Source: an uncultured Fodinibius sp.
GTDB taxonomy: Bacteria; Bacteroidota; Rhodothermia; Balneolales; Balneolaceae
Reading direction: 5' to 3'
Assembly: GCA_913057775.1 (NCBI GenBank)
Contig: CAJXOG010000001.1
Span: 558,001 to 622,000, forward strand
Length of the DNA: 64,000 nt
The notes under the pieces are model-generated. The model was not told the DNA's origin. It saw only the letters and a list, made by a program, of their open reading frames with translations, and did not search any database. Positions 44,601-52,694 of this stretch are shown piece by piece (position 1 is the stretch's first letter; each line of letters starts with the position of its first letter). Position numbers and translations under genes: made by a program.

Positions 44601-45069
44601 CAGCTATCTCAATAATCCTGATGATTTTTTCTATCTAGATTACATCGGAGGATTTACAGGGATGCGCAGTTATCCGTACTTTGCTCTTGGCGGCAATACC
44701 ACGGCACTGGCAAAACTTTCCTATACATTCCCAATTACCAATAAATTGAATACACAGCTCGGCCGCCATACTTTTGATAAGCTGTATCTACGATTATTTG
44801 CGGAAACCGGAAACGGCTGGGACGGTCCGCTCGAAATTGGCAATAACCTAAAAACCGGTATTGGGGGAGAGCTGCGATTTGCCTTTAACAGCTACTATCT
44901 GTTTCCACTCAAATTATTTATCAGCAGCGCTTATGGATTCAACAAATTTGATGTTACTTTACCCAGCGAATTCATTACGGAATCAGCTGAGAGCGGGGTT
45001 ACATATGGCCAAGATTTTTACTTCCATTTTGGATTAACATTCGATTTTGATGTCCTGAATCATGATTAA
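41698..45069 (+). CDS. gluzincin-like outer-membrane protein with TolB/Tricorn-like propeller and C-terminal barrel
   Basis: A 1123-residue protein starting at GTG directly after the previous stop. It has a signal (HIALLLVVWGWCSCLNTAFG), then a gluzincin-like peptidase domain: HEFTH (His135-Glu136...His139) and the third ligand Glu195 in AWLAEGVAQY. Next are PD40/TolB-like propeller repeats (FSFSPDGSQIAFSR, SPSWHPNGEELYYS, VDEKGNYLYYSANPDGIF). From about 690 a BamA/TamA-type outer-membrane barrel follows (VLNHD end; FGLTFDFDVL). The design puts a metallopeptidase with a sensing propeller at the outer membrane. Catalytic activity is inferred. Confidence 0.82.
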   Translation: MRNRILHIALLLVVWGWCSCLNTAFGQQLSPSQFNYPNNHLSWYTIESDHFNIHFQEGNNRSAQTTARIAETIYPQITDLYNLEPDTKTNIVLKDRRDYSNGAAYFFDNQIDIWVSSLNTPLRGTHDWLWDVITHEFTHIVQLQAAMKKDRRIPAIYFQWLSYSDVRRLDVLYGYPKGILTYPFASINVPAWLAEGVAQYQRQNLFFDYWDTHRDMLFRTTVLSGNPISFEEMGIFGSKNALQRERIYNQGFAFTSYLVNRFGEDLLPALSKSLGESGVFTVDKALKQVTGTSGGNLFDDFISTSEQYYRKAIKSLQPTETKTIQSDGFFNFYPTISPSGNQIAYLSNKNSRSPAVQLFIDNRDKMGASFQAIDIGTLQSSDQRYGIYKNQEPTIKHLQSSFSFSPDGSQIAFSRQELNNYGERYNDLFIYNQQTKKVERLTQSKRLSSPSWHPTKNFMVAIQQSNGSTNLVKVGLASDSLHPMTNYNNGEQVYSPSWHPNGEELYYSFSDKHTRNIYRLNTQSKTVEALLQDTLTDYRDPFVDEKGNYLYYSANPDGIFNIYRISLNGEESPEQLTNVIGGAFMPHVINESLYFSEFKTEGYIISSINLSTVAPQSAIKYNREPLSYLKLPEKSDIKYPKNTENIEVIEKSKLQHLSRSDSLLIPAKNRNQEQLKLKPYENNFTSFSFYPVIRFDNYSKKNGSNGRLLTAGQFGNLGGNLLRDMKLGTYFSSREVTGQFNFFGSALFGIASEPSSGIGDFLKPARLTDLDRDLYLSVEHVGLPFIKKRWSPTVTLDFYNLRRNVADGLSVEEFPCTSCLPDTTNVDIAYNIWQADIFLRSKINQHNLLELGAGYGPYRVQTDGFYSQELESFIPSSSSEYFRGTTLTAAYIYENWIPYPNSDVAPIGFRGALRYTYEPNKLLDDYEVEDGTLSPIYQDVKNHSIETNIRLGYPIGHHSALNFYGRGFSYLNNPDDFFYLDYIGGFTGMRSYPYFALGGNTTALAKLSYTFPITNKLNTQLGRHTFDKLYLRLFAETGNGWDGPLEIGNNLKTGIGGELRFAFNSYYLFPLKLFISSAYGFNKFDVTLPSEFITESAESGVTYGQDFYFHFGLTFDFDVLNHD

Positions 45070-45952
45070 AAAAGCAACGTTTTTAGGTATCCTTTTGGGG
45101 ATGATGGCAAACAGTTCTGTTGCTCAAACTAAGCATATTTCGCAGAAAATCACTATTGATGACCTAAAACCTAAAATCAATTACGCTCAATCTGATCCCT
45201 TTTACCAACCGGTAAGAGAAAAAGCGGGATGGGCACTACTCAGTTCAGCTGTCCTTCCCGGAAGCGGACAAGCTGCCAACAAAAAATGGTTGCGAGCAGG
45301 ATTATATTTCTTGGCAGAAGCGGTGATGGTTGGTGTATACCTCAAAGGCTCTCACGATGCAAGAGTAGAAGAACGACGATACAAACGATTTGCAAACAAC
45401 AACTGGAGCGTCGTCAACTATGCCAAATGGCTGGTTAAATATCATGAACAAAACAACTTGAGTAACAACCACATTGATGAACTTGAACAGCATATGGAGG
45501 GTAAAACCGCTGATTATAATCCCGATAGCGACTGGTCAAAAGTAGATATTGAACTGCTGCGCAATGTGGAACGCAACACCCCGTTCGTATATCCGGAACA
45601 TATTGGCAACAATTTTTCGCATGTCATGCCGGATTATGGTTCACAGCAATATTATGAACTTATCAGTAAATATTACCAGTACGGCCCGGGCTGGAATGAT
45701 TTTACAGCTCAATACAAACTAAACTGGGACGGTAGTAAAATGCCAAATAATTTTATTTTAGGTGCACGCTTGGCTGATGACTTTAATGACAGTTATCGCC
45801 TGGCCGGGAACATGGTTTCGTTTCTGATATTAAATCATATTGTATCAGCTTTTGATGCCTATTTAACAGTCAAGATTAAAAACAGAAAATTAGAAACGGA
45901 AACAAACCTGTTAAATCCGCATCGCACCTTTACACTAAAATTTCATTTTTAA
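45062..45952 (+). CDS. DUF5683-like membrane/exported protein
   Basis: A 296-residue protein overlapping the previous gene by 8 bp. A signal peptide (FLGILLGMMANSSVA) is followed by GWALLSSAVLPGSGQAANKKW (DUF5683-type motif), a membrane-like segment LRAGLYFLAEAVMVGVYL, and a later hydrophobic SFLILNHIVSAFDAYL. Relative of the 4092-4742 protein. In the T9SS block its role is unknown. Confidence 0.75.
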   Translation: MIKKATFLGILLGMMANSSVAQTKHISQKITIDDLKPKINYAQSDPFYQPVREKAGWALLSSAVLPGSGQAANKKWLRAGLYFLAEAVMVGVYLKGSHDARVEERRYKRFANNNWSVVNYAKWLVKYHEQNNLSNNHIDELEQHMEGKTADYNPDSDWSKVDIELLRNVERNTPFVYPEHIGNNFSHVMPDYGSQQYYELISKYYQYGPGWNDFTAQYKLNWDGSKMPNNFILGARLADDFNDSYRLAGNMVSFLILNHIVSAFDAYLTVKIKNRKLETETNLLNPHRTFTLKFHF

Positions 45953-45982
45953 GTAATACCCAAAGAATCATATTTTAAAGAT

Positions 45983-46804
45983 ATGTGGTCACAAGTAAAA
46001 TCATTACTCACAAATAAAATATTCTACCTTGGATTGGGTGGCTTAATTGCTATGGGGGCACTGTTTCTGACGCTGCTCGATTTTGTAATTATGCCGGCCT
46101 ATACCAATTATAATGAAGGTGTTACCGTACCCGATATTACTCAGATTGCGCTAGATGAAGCTCAGGAACGTCTTTCTTCTTACGGTTTGCGATACGAAGT
46201 TGCCGAACGTCGATCAAATTCAGCTTATCCGGCTGATTATGTGATCGACCAAATGCCGGCAGCGGCAGAAATTGTAAAGCCAAATCGCAAGGTTTATCTC
46301 ACTGTTAATACAGAGGCAAATCCCACCGTTCAAGTTCCAAAGGTCGTAGACCTGTCACTCCGTAACGCTCGGATTCAGCTGGAAAATTACGGGTTGCGAG
46401 TGGGTACCATCAGCTATGAATCATCCCGATTTAAAAACGTTGTGTTGCGCCAGTCGGTACCGGCCGAAAATGTTGTACCCAAAGGTACCATGGTTGATTT
46501 AGCGGTAAGTGACGGCCTTGGTGAAAAAATGGTGGACATCCCTAATATCAAGGGATTACGTCTTTCTGAAGCACAACAAAAATTACAGAAAGTAGGTTTG
46601 CGTATTGGTGAGATCCGGTTTCAACCAAGTAAAGAATTTGACCCCAATGTCATCATCAATTACGAACCACAAAAAGATCAAATTACAGAAGGAGAAACAC
46701 TGAAACTTATTGTCTCTGAACGATTTGAAGTAAAAGAAGAAGATGAATCCGGAGCCGTCATTGACACCTCAAACGTATCCTCACCAGAAGATAATAACAA
46801 CTAA
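45983..46804 (+). CDS. PASTA-domain membrane protein
   Basis: A 273-residue protein with one N-terminal membrane helix (about 13-34, FYLGLGGLIAMGALFLTLLD) and three PASTA domains (VPDITQIALDEAQERLSSYG, VPKVVDLSLRNARIQLENYG, IPNIKGLRLSEAQQKLQKVG). PASTA repeats bind muropeptides or beta-lactams in Ser/Thr kinases and PBPs; here there is no kinase or transpeptidase domain. 5 bp upstream of rpe. Confidence 0.92.
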   Translation: MWSQVKSLLTNKIFYLGLGGLIAMGALFLTLLDFVIMPAYTNYNEGVTVPDITQIALDEAQERLSSYGLRYEVAERRSNSAYPADYVIDQMPAAAEIVKPNRKVYLTVNTEANPTVQVPKVVDLSLRNARIQLENYGLRVGTISYESSRFKNVVLRQSVPAENVVPKGTMVDLAVSDGLGEKMVDIPNIKGLRLSEAQQKLQKVGLRIGEIRFQPSKEFDPNVIINYEPQKDQITEGETLKLIVSERFEVKEEDESGAVIDTSNVSSPEDNNN

Positions 46805-46809
46805 TTGAT

Positions 46810-47496
46810 ATGGATTTTACGCTGCCCATTTTAGCCCCTTCAATTTTAGCATCCGACTATACACGCCTCGGCGAAGAAATCGACAAATGTAATCAAGCCG
46901 ATATACAGTGGTTGCACTGTGATATTATGGATGGCCATTTTGTTCCTAATATCAGCTACGGCCCCAAATTTGTAGAAGCGACCGGAAGCTGTTCAGACGC
47001 CTTTCTAGATGTTCATTTGATGATTGAAAATCCAGATCAATATATCGAACGTTTTGTTGATGCCGGCGCCGATCAGATTACTGTACACCAAGAGGCCTGT
47101 CCCCATTTACATCGCACCATTCAAAAAATTCACAATTACGGAATTACTGCAGGAGTTGCTATAAATCCGGCTACCTCTCTACAAACGGTTGAACCGGTTA
47201 TTAACGATGTGGATTTAGTTCTTCTGATGAGTGTGAATCCCGGTTTTGGCGGACAATCCTTTATCGAAAATACCTATCAGCGCTTGCAAAAAATGAACGT
47301 TATGCGTGATGAATACGGTGCCGGTTTTCTTATCGAGGTGGATGGTGGCGTAAACCTCGATAATATCCAGAAAGTTACCCAGTGCGGTGCTGATGTTCTA
47401 GTAGCCGGGAGCGCTGTATTTAAGGCCAAAAACATCCCGAAACGAATTGAAAATCTGACACAGAAAGCAAAAATGGGGAAAGGAACAATTGCTTAA
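46810..47496 (+). CDS. rpe: ribulose-phosphate 3-epimerase
   Basis: Interconverts ribulose-5-P and xylulose-5-P. The 228 residues have APSILASDYTRLGEE, HCDIMDGHFVPNISYGP, DVHLMIENP, SVNPGFGGQSF and EVDGGVNLDN, covering the metal-binding His/Asp residues of the TIM barrel. Cytoplasmic pentose-phosphate enzyme in a mixed operon. Confidence 0.97.
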   Translation: MDFTLPILAPSILASDYTRLGEEIDKCNQADIQWLHCDIMDGHFVPNISYGPKFVEATGSCSDAFLDVHLMIENPDQYIERFVDAGADQITVHQEACPHLHRTIQKIHNYGITAGVAINPATSLQTVEPVINDVDLVLLMSVNPGFGGQSFIENTYQRLQKMNVMRDEYGAGFLIEVDGGVNLDNIQKVTQCGADVLVAGSAVFKAKNIPKRIENLTQKAKMGKGTIA

Positions 47497-47579
47497 ATCA
47501 CTTTTATCCGATTTACAAAAAATTCATACTATTTCCTTATTTTAGGAGTTCAGATTTCTAATTAAAATAGAGGCCATTT

Positions 47580-48584
47580 ATCGCAGAACAATCGACCATT
47601 AGCGAAGAAACCTATCAAATAGATGATGTTGAGCCCGTCCTAATTTTGGGTTTTCAGGACGAATATCTGAAAAAGATTGACGAGGCTTATCCCGATTCCA
47701 AAATTACGGCACGGGGTAATACGATAAAAATATCGGGACCGAAAGAAGACTGTAGGGAGCTCTTGGAAGTTTTTAGTGAGCTCGAACGCATGGCTTCGCG
47801 CAATGAGGATCTTACTGAGAGCGATCTCGAAACCGTCCTCGCTCTAAAGCATAGTGACCGCGAAAGTGAAAAACCCAATCCACTTCGCGATACCCGTATT
47901 TCGGGCGATTTCATTCTCAATACGCACACCGGGGATGCCGTTACAGCTAAAACCCCGGGACAAAAAGATATCGTCGAAGCTGCGAATACAAATGATATTG
48001 TATTCACGATTGGTCCGGCGGGAACCGGTAAAACCTATACCTCGGTAGCGTTGGCCGTGCGAGCCCTGAAAGAACGCAAGGTTAAAAAAATTGTGCTGGC
48101 ACGTCCGGCCGTTGAAGCCGGGGAAACACTTGGATTTTTACCCGGTGATCTGCGCGAAAAGATTGATCCCTACCTGCGACCGCTCTATGATGCGCTGGAA
48201 GATATGATTGAATATGATCGGCTGGAGCTTCATCTGGCTAAAAACAGCATCGAAATCGCTCCCTTGGCTTACATGCGTGGACGAACACTCAACAACGCAT
48301 TTGTGATTTTGGATGAGGCTCAAAACGCCACGAATATGCAGATGAAGATGTTTTTAACACGTATTGGTTTTAACAGCAAAGCCATTATTACAGGTGATAT
48401 TACCCAAACCGACCTTCCCCGAAAACATCAGTCCGGCCTAATTTCAATCCAAAAAATATTAAAAGATATCGACGGCATTTCTTTTGTCTATCTTGATGAA
48501 AATGATGTTGTTCGGCATAAATTGGTACGAGACATCATCGAGGCTTACGACAAGTACGAAAATAAAAATGATAAGAAATCGTAG
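47580..48584 (+). CDS. phoH: PhoH family ATPase (probable ATC start)
   Basis: PhoH-like P-loop ATPase (YbeZ group), linked in other bacteria to rRNA maturation with YbeY. Walker A GPAGTGKTYTS, VLARPAVEAGETLGFLPGDL, Walker B FVILDEAQNATNMQM, and KAIITGDITQTDLP are clear. The annotated-style TTG start at 47646 would remove the conserved N-terminal stretch YQIDDVEPVLILGF. In frame upstream there is no ATG/GTG/TTG, but ATC at 47580 gives IAEQSTISEETYQI... with AGAGG six bases before it. I extend to 47580 on that basis; the start is uncertain. Confidence 0.9.
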   Translation: MAEQSTISEETYQIDDVEPVLILGFQDEYLKKIDEAYPDSKITARGNTIKISGPKEDCRELLEVFSELERMASRNEDLTESDLETVLALKHSDRESEKPNPLRDTRISGDFILNTHTGDAVTAKTPGQKDIVEAANTNDIVFTIGPAGTGKTYTSVALAVRALKERKVKKIVLARPAVEAGETLGFLPGDLREKIDPYLRPLYDALEDMIEYDRLELHLAKNSIEIAPLAYMRGRTLNNAFVILDEAQNATNMQMKMFLTRIGFNSKAIITGDITQTDLPRKHQSGLISIQKILKDIDGISFVYLDENDVVRHKLVRDIIEAYDKYENKNDKKS

Positions 48585-48585
48585 C

Positions 48586-49377
48586 ATGGCAACTAAAGAA
48601 CTCATTGCCCATCCCCTTTACGAAGGAACGTTTAGCGTCGGTCTGGATACAAAATTCAACCGAATTGATCGAGATGATCCGCCTGCCAAAGGAGCCCTGA
48701 AAATCTCTCTTAACCCTTTCTTAATTCAATCGGGCAATAAAAACATTCTTTTTGATGTCGGGATCGGCGATTTTGGAGAGGATACCAGTACTGATCTCAT
48801 CAAAGAAAATCTCGAGGAGCTAGGACTAACAGAATACGATATTACCGATATTTTTGCCAGCCATCTACACTACGATCATATAGGCGGACTGGCAGGGCAA
48901 TCATCGGGATACTGGGAACTGACTTTCCCCGAAGCAAATGTGTGGGTTTCCAAAAAGGGATGGGAAAAAGTGAGAGATATGGATGAGTATTATGACGATA
49001 AAAAAACGGAATTTATTCACTTCTTAGATGCTAAAGCTAAACTTCATTTTCTGGAGGAAGAGCATCAACCCTATCCCGAAGTAAAAGTCGAAAAGATTGG
49101 GGGACATACCGAATTTTCACAATTGCTACTTTTTAATGACGGTCACCAAAAATACCTGATGGCCGGTGATGTCTTAGCCACCCGCGGCGAAGTAAATCGA
49201 AAATTCGCGGCAAAATATGACTTTAATGCCGATCAAAGTATGGAAGCGCGAAAAACACTTACTCAAAAAGCCTATGAAGAAGAATACACGGTAATGGGAT
49301 ATCACGATACGCACCATCCCCTATTTAATTTATCCGACTATGACGAGCAACAGGGATATACAATTGAAGCTATTTAG
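48586..49377 (+). CDS. MBL-fold metallo-hydrolase
   Basis: 263 residues from ATG 48586 (MATKELIAHPLYEGTF), one base after the PhoH stop; an upstream start at 48484 lies inside phoH and is rejected. Metal site SHLHYDHIGG, GGHTEFSQLL, LMAGDVLAT and a final YHDTHHPLF are typical of metallo-beta-lactamase-fold hydrolases. Substrate unknown. Followed by the nucleoside phosphorylase 2 bp later. Confidence 0.88.
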   Translation: MATKELIAHPLYEGTFSVGLDTKFNRIDRDDPPAKGALKISLNPFLIQSGNKNILFDVGIGDFGEDTSTDLIKENLEELGLTEYDITDIFASHLHYDHIGGLAGQSSGYWELTFPEANVWVSKKGWEKVRDMDEYYDDKKTEFIHFLDAKAKLHFLEEEHQPYPEVKVEKIGGHTEFSQLLLFNDGHQKYLMAGDVLATRGEVNRKFAAKYDFNADQSMEARKTLTQKAYEEEYTVMGYHDTHHPLFNLSDYDEQQGYTIEAI

Positions 49378-49379
49378 AA

Positions 49380-50171
49380 ATGTCATTACCTACTTTCACC
49401 AACGATATTTTCAGCTTTCTCGATGAACAGGAACTCTCCCATGATATTGAAGCAGCGGTAATTTTGGGATCAGGTCTGGGTAGCTTTGCCGACCAGATCC
49501 AAGAATCATTAACCATTCCCTATGAGGATATTCCCGGTATGCCGATCTCATCAGTACAGGGTCATGCCGGAGAGTTGATCTTCGGAGAGATAAACGAACG
49601 CTCAATGATAGCCTTTTCCGGACGTTTTCATCATTATGAAGGATTTTCTTTCGAGGAAACTGCTACGCCGGTGTACATTGCTAATCATCTGGAAGCTAAT
49701 AAACTTATTATTTCCAATGCTGCCGGAGCCATTAATACCTCCTTTTCGGTTGGGGATTTGATGGTCATCGAGAGCGTGATACGTAACAATTTGGCAATAT
49801 CTCCGCTGGGTAATTCCAAACACCAATACCAGCATCATCAATGGGTGCCAAAAGTCAGAAAAATTGCTGCAGACCTCGGGCTTGTTACCCAACTGGGCAA
49901 TTACATGTACGTTACCGGGCCGAATTACGAGACCAAAGCAGAGATCAGATCCTTCCGAAAAATGGGTGCCGATGCTGTGGGGATGTCCACAGCTACCGAA
50001 CTTTTTGAGGCTGCTCGACTCAACCTAAAAAGCACAGCTATTTCGCTAATTACTAACATGTCAACCGGTGTAACAGGTGAAAAACTTGACCACGATGAAG
50101 TTAAAGCTGCTGCCGATGCCCGGAAAGAGGATTTTGCAAAGCTCGTCAAAGCACTCATTGAAAAATTATAA
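49380..50171 (+). CDS. punA: purine nucleoside phosphorylase I
   Basis: Trimeric PNP for purine salvage, splitting (deoxy)nucleosides with phosphate. The 263 residues show VILGSGLGSFADQI, GHAGELIFGEI, FSGRFHHYEGFSFEETATP, NAAGAINTSFSVGDLM, and MYVTGPNYETKAEI with LITNMSTG near the C-terminus. Convergent with the photolyase gene at 16 bp. Confidence 0.95.
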   Translation: MSLPTFTNDIFSFLDEQELSHDIEAAVILGSGLGSFADQIQESLTIPYEDIPGMPISSVQGHAGELIFGEINERSMIAFSGRFHHYEGFSFEETATPVYIANHLEANKLIISNAAGAINTSFSVGDLMVIESVIRNNLAISPLGNSKHQYQHHQWVPKVRKIAADLGLVTQLGNYMYVTGPNYETKAEIRSFRKMGADAVGMSTATELFEAARLNLKSTAISLITNMSTGVTGEKLDHDEVKAAADARKEDFAKLVKALIEKL

Positions 50172-50187
50172 GCCACTTATAGGTAGG

Positions 50188-51669
50188 CTAAACATCAAGT
50201 GTCTTTTGACTGCCGTAGGTATCCAGATACTGTTTTAGCTTCAGTTTTTTGCGCGTAGAATCGCTCGTCATATAACGTACCTTTCCGTAAATTGGGCGCT
50301 CTTGCCATGCACGATCAAAGCGACCAAAAATCCAGAAAATACCTGAATAGCTATTGGGATCACGTCCATCAATGGCATAGCGATTATTTAGCTCAATCAG
50401 ATAAGCTAGCGCAATTTCGGGATTGGGCGTCCATTCCAGCACTTTCTTGCCCCACAACATCCGAAGGTAATTTTGCATTACGCCTTCTTCTCTTAGCTGT
50501 GTCTGGGCGGCATTCCAGATCTCATCATGGGTTTGAGACTGTGCAAATTCTTCCAATTCATAAATATATTCCCGCGGATCGCTTTTATGCTCTTCAAGGG
50601 TCTCTAACGCCCAGTCCGGCAGCGTTTCGTATTGATCGTAGTCAGGCTCATGATGCGCAAAATGGAACCCGACTTCCCGCCACGTTATTATCTCATCCAA
50701 AAATGCATCCACATTGGAGTCACCATTAAAGAATCCGCCGGTGGACCCTTTGTTAAATGTGATGTTATCCAGACTCCATCCTTCAGGTTGATGCTCCAAC
50801 ACGGTATCTACAATTTCGTACTGCGATATCTTGCCAAAGTGAAGCCAGGGACTTAATCCACTGGCAGCGTTTTCGTCAGGATCATTGCGATTCTCATCAT
50901 ATTTCGACAAGCCGTATTGAATAAACTGTCCCAGTTTACCCAGCGCTGCCCGTCGTGTTCCCTGTAATTCAATTTTACCCACATCATGATTTATAGGCAA
51001 TGAGCTAATAAATTCTTCACGATTCTTAAACTTTTCCTCTGCCGGCGGATATTTCGAAAGAAAGTCATCCTCCAACCTAATCTTCGCCTTATTTTCCAAA
51101 TCTTCCAATGGATTTTTCTCCGGCGGATTCGTAAAACATTCCAAGAAATTCCGCTGCATAATCTTACGGAAAAAGTACGCGTTATAAGGCGCTTTATCCG
51201 TTAAACCCAACGGAATCAGTCCATTGGAATCTATCGTTATATAGGGAACCTCTAATTTAGGGCCGACTTTTTCATTATGCTCTCGAATGATATAAACCGG
51301 AAATTCATCAGAAATTACGGTACAGGCATTTTCAGCTAACTCATATAGCAGACCACTACCCGCTCCCGATTTATCTTCCAGATACGAGTAATAATTTATA
51401 TTATTCCCTTTAGCATACTCCAGGTTTTCCTCCATCCCCTCCATCAGAAAGTGATGAAACCGATCAGAAGCCCAGGGATAATCGCTTTTTAAGCCCTCAT
51501 AAATTAAGAGCGGTTTACCAAGTTTATTTGCCCATCCTACAGCATATTCCAATGCATAATTGTACTGAAAGCGCCGATTAATCTGCATCCAATACAATAC
51601 ATAATTACCATCTGGGTTGGGCTCCTTCTCGTTTCGCTTAAAAACACGCTTACTGTTGATGTTTTTCAT
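50188..51669 (-). CDS. phr: class II CPD photolyase
   Basis: Light-driven flavoprotein that repairs cyclobutane pyrimidine dimers. The 493 residues match class II photolyases: NYVLYWMQINRRFQYNYAL at the N-terminus, VGFHFAHHEPDYD, MQNYLRMLWGKKVLEWT, LNNRYAIDGRDPNSYSG, FGRFDRAWQERPIYGKVRYM. Third gene in the (6-4)-like photolyase, aldo/keto reductase, CPD photolyase order on the minus strand. Confidence 0.95.
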   Translation of the reverse strand: MKNINSKRVFKRNEKEPNPDGNYVLYWMQINRRFQYNYALEYAVGWANKLGKPLLIYEGLKSDYPWASDRFHHFLMEGMEENLEYAKGNNINYYSYLEDKSGAGSGLLYELAENACTVISDEFPVYIIREHNEKVGPKLEVPYITIDSNGLIPLGLTDKAPYNAYFFRKIMQRNFLECFTNPPEKNPLEDLENKAKIRLEDDFLSKYPPAEEKFKNREEFISSLPINHDVGKIELQGTRRAALGKLGQFIQYGLSKYDENRNDPDENAASGLSPWLHFGKISQYEIVDTVLEHQPEGWSLDNITFNKGSTGGFFNGDSNVDAFLDEIITWREVGFHFAHHEPDYDQYETLPDWALETLEEHKSDPREYIYELEEFAQSQTHDEIWNAAQTQLREEGVMQNYLRMLWGKKVLEWTPNPEIALAYLIELNNRYAIDGRDPNSYSGIFWIFGRFDRAWQERPIYGKVRYMTSDSTRKKLKLKQYLDTYGSQKTLDV

Positions 51670-51692
51670 AATTAATTCTTGACCATTGATCT

Positions 51693-52676
51693 TTATTCAG
51701 GTGGAGCCATAAAAGCGGGACTTACCGGTTCTTCAACCATTTCCTCAACGATTTGCTCAATTTCCCGAACCTGCTGATCATTAAGTTCCCAGCCAAATAC
51801 ATTTTCAAATGTAACTTGTTCCGGCTTACGTGCACCCCATATAGCCGAGTCTACTCCCTTATCCAAAATCCAGCGAACGGCCAAGTGAATCACTTTTTGA
51901 TTAAAGTTATCACCAGCATATTCTTTCAACTTCTCCACTGCCGCCAGATGTTTAACAAAGGTTTCCCCTTGAAACTTCGGATCTGCATTACGACGCAGAT
52001 CTCCTTTGTTAAACGTACGGTCTTTATTCATTTTCCCAGATAACATCCCGCGACATAGCGCACCGTAGGTCAACAGTGTGATGTTATTTTCTTTACAATA
52101 TGGGATGACATCCGTTTCAATACCGCGCTCAAATAAATTATATGGTGGCTGGCAAACATGAATGGGCGCCGTTTTCTGGAATTCATCCATCTGATCAGGG
52201 GAAAAGTTAGACACTCCAATAGCCTTTATTTTTCCACGGTCTAAAAGCTCTTGCAATGTCTCAGCCGTCTCTGCAAAATCAGTATTCAAATCCGGCCAAT
52301 GCACCTGATAGATATCAATATAATCGGTTTGCAATCTGCGGAGCGAATCATCCACTTCCTTGAGGATACGATCGCGGGATGTATTCCTCTGGATATTACC
52401 TTCATCATCCCATTCCAGCCCAAATTTTGTAGCAAGCTGAATCTCATCCCGATTCCCAAACTCCTGCACAGCCTCACCGACCAGTTCTTCGCTCTTACCA
52501 AAACCATATACCGGAGCGGTATCAATAGTCGTCACCCCTTTCTGGAGCGCTTCTATTACCGTATCAACCGCCAACTGATCGTCAGATCCGCCCCACATCC
52601 AACCACCAATAGCCCATGTGCCAAGCGTAACTCTCGAAATGTTGAAATTTAAATTGCTTACTTGCGTAAACTCCAT
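51693..52676 (-). CDS. aldo/keto reductase
   Basis: A 327-residue NADPH-dependent TIM-barrel oxidoreductase. DTAPVYGFGKSEELVGEAV with the catalytic Tyr, YIDIYQVHWPD, IGVSNFSPDQM and AIWGARKPEQV (NADP region) are characteristic. Sits between two photolyase genes with short gaps (23 and 18 bp), so it may be expressed with them. Substrate unknown. Confidence 0.92.
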   Translation of the reverse strand: MEFTQVSNLNFNISRVTLGTWAIGGWMWGGSDDQLAVDTVIEALQKGVTTIDTAPVYGFGKSEELVGEAVQEFGNRDEIQLATKFGLEWDDEGNIQRNTSRDRILKEVDDSLRRLQTDYIDIYQVHWPDLNTDFAETAETLQELLDRGKIKAIGVSNFSPDQMDEFQKTAPIHVCQPPYNLFERGIETDVIPYCKENNITLLTYGALCRGMLSGKMNKDRTFNKGDLRRNADPKFQGETFVKHLAAVEKLKEYAGDNFNQKVIHLAVRWILDKGVDSAIWGARKPEQVTFENVFGWELNDQQVREIEQIVEEMVEEPVSPAFMAPPE

Positions 52677-52694
52677 AATTAATTATAGTTTTGA

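Noticed and set aside
48484..48585. Upstream start for the MBL-fold gene
   Set aside because: Lies inside phoH; the segment is rich in Met/Ser/Lys, and ATG 48586 directly follows the phoH stop.
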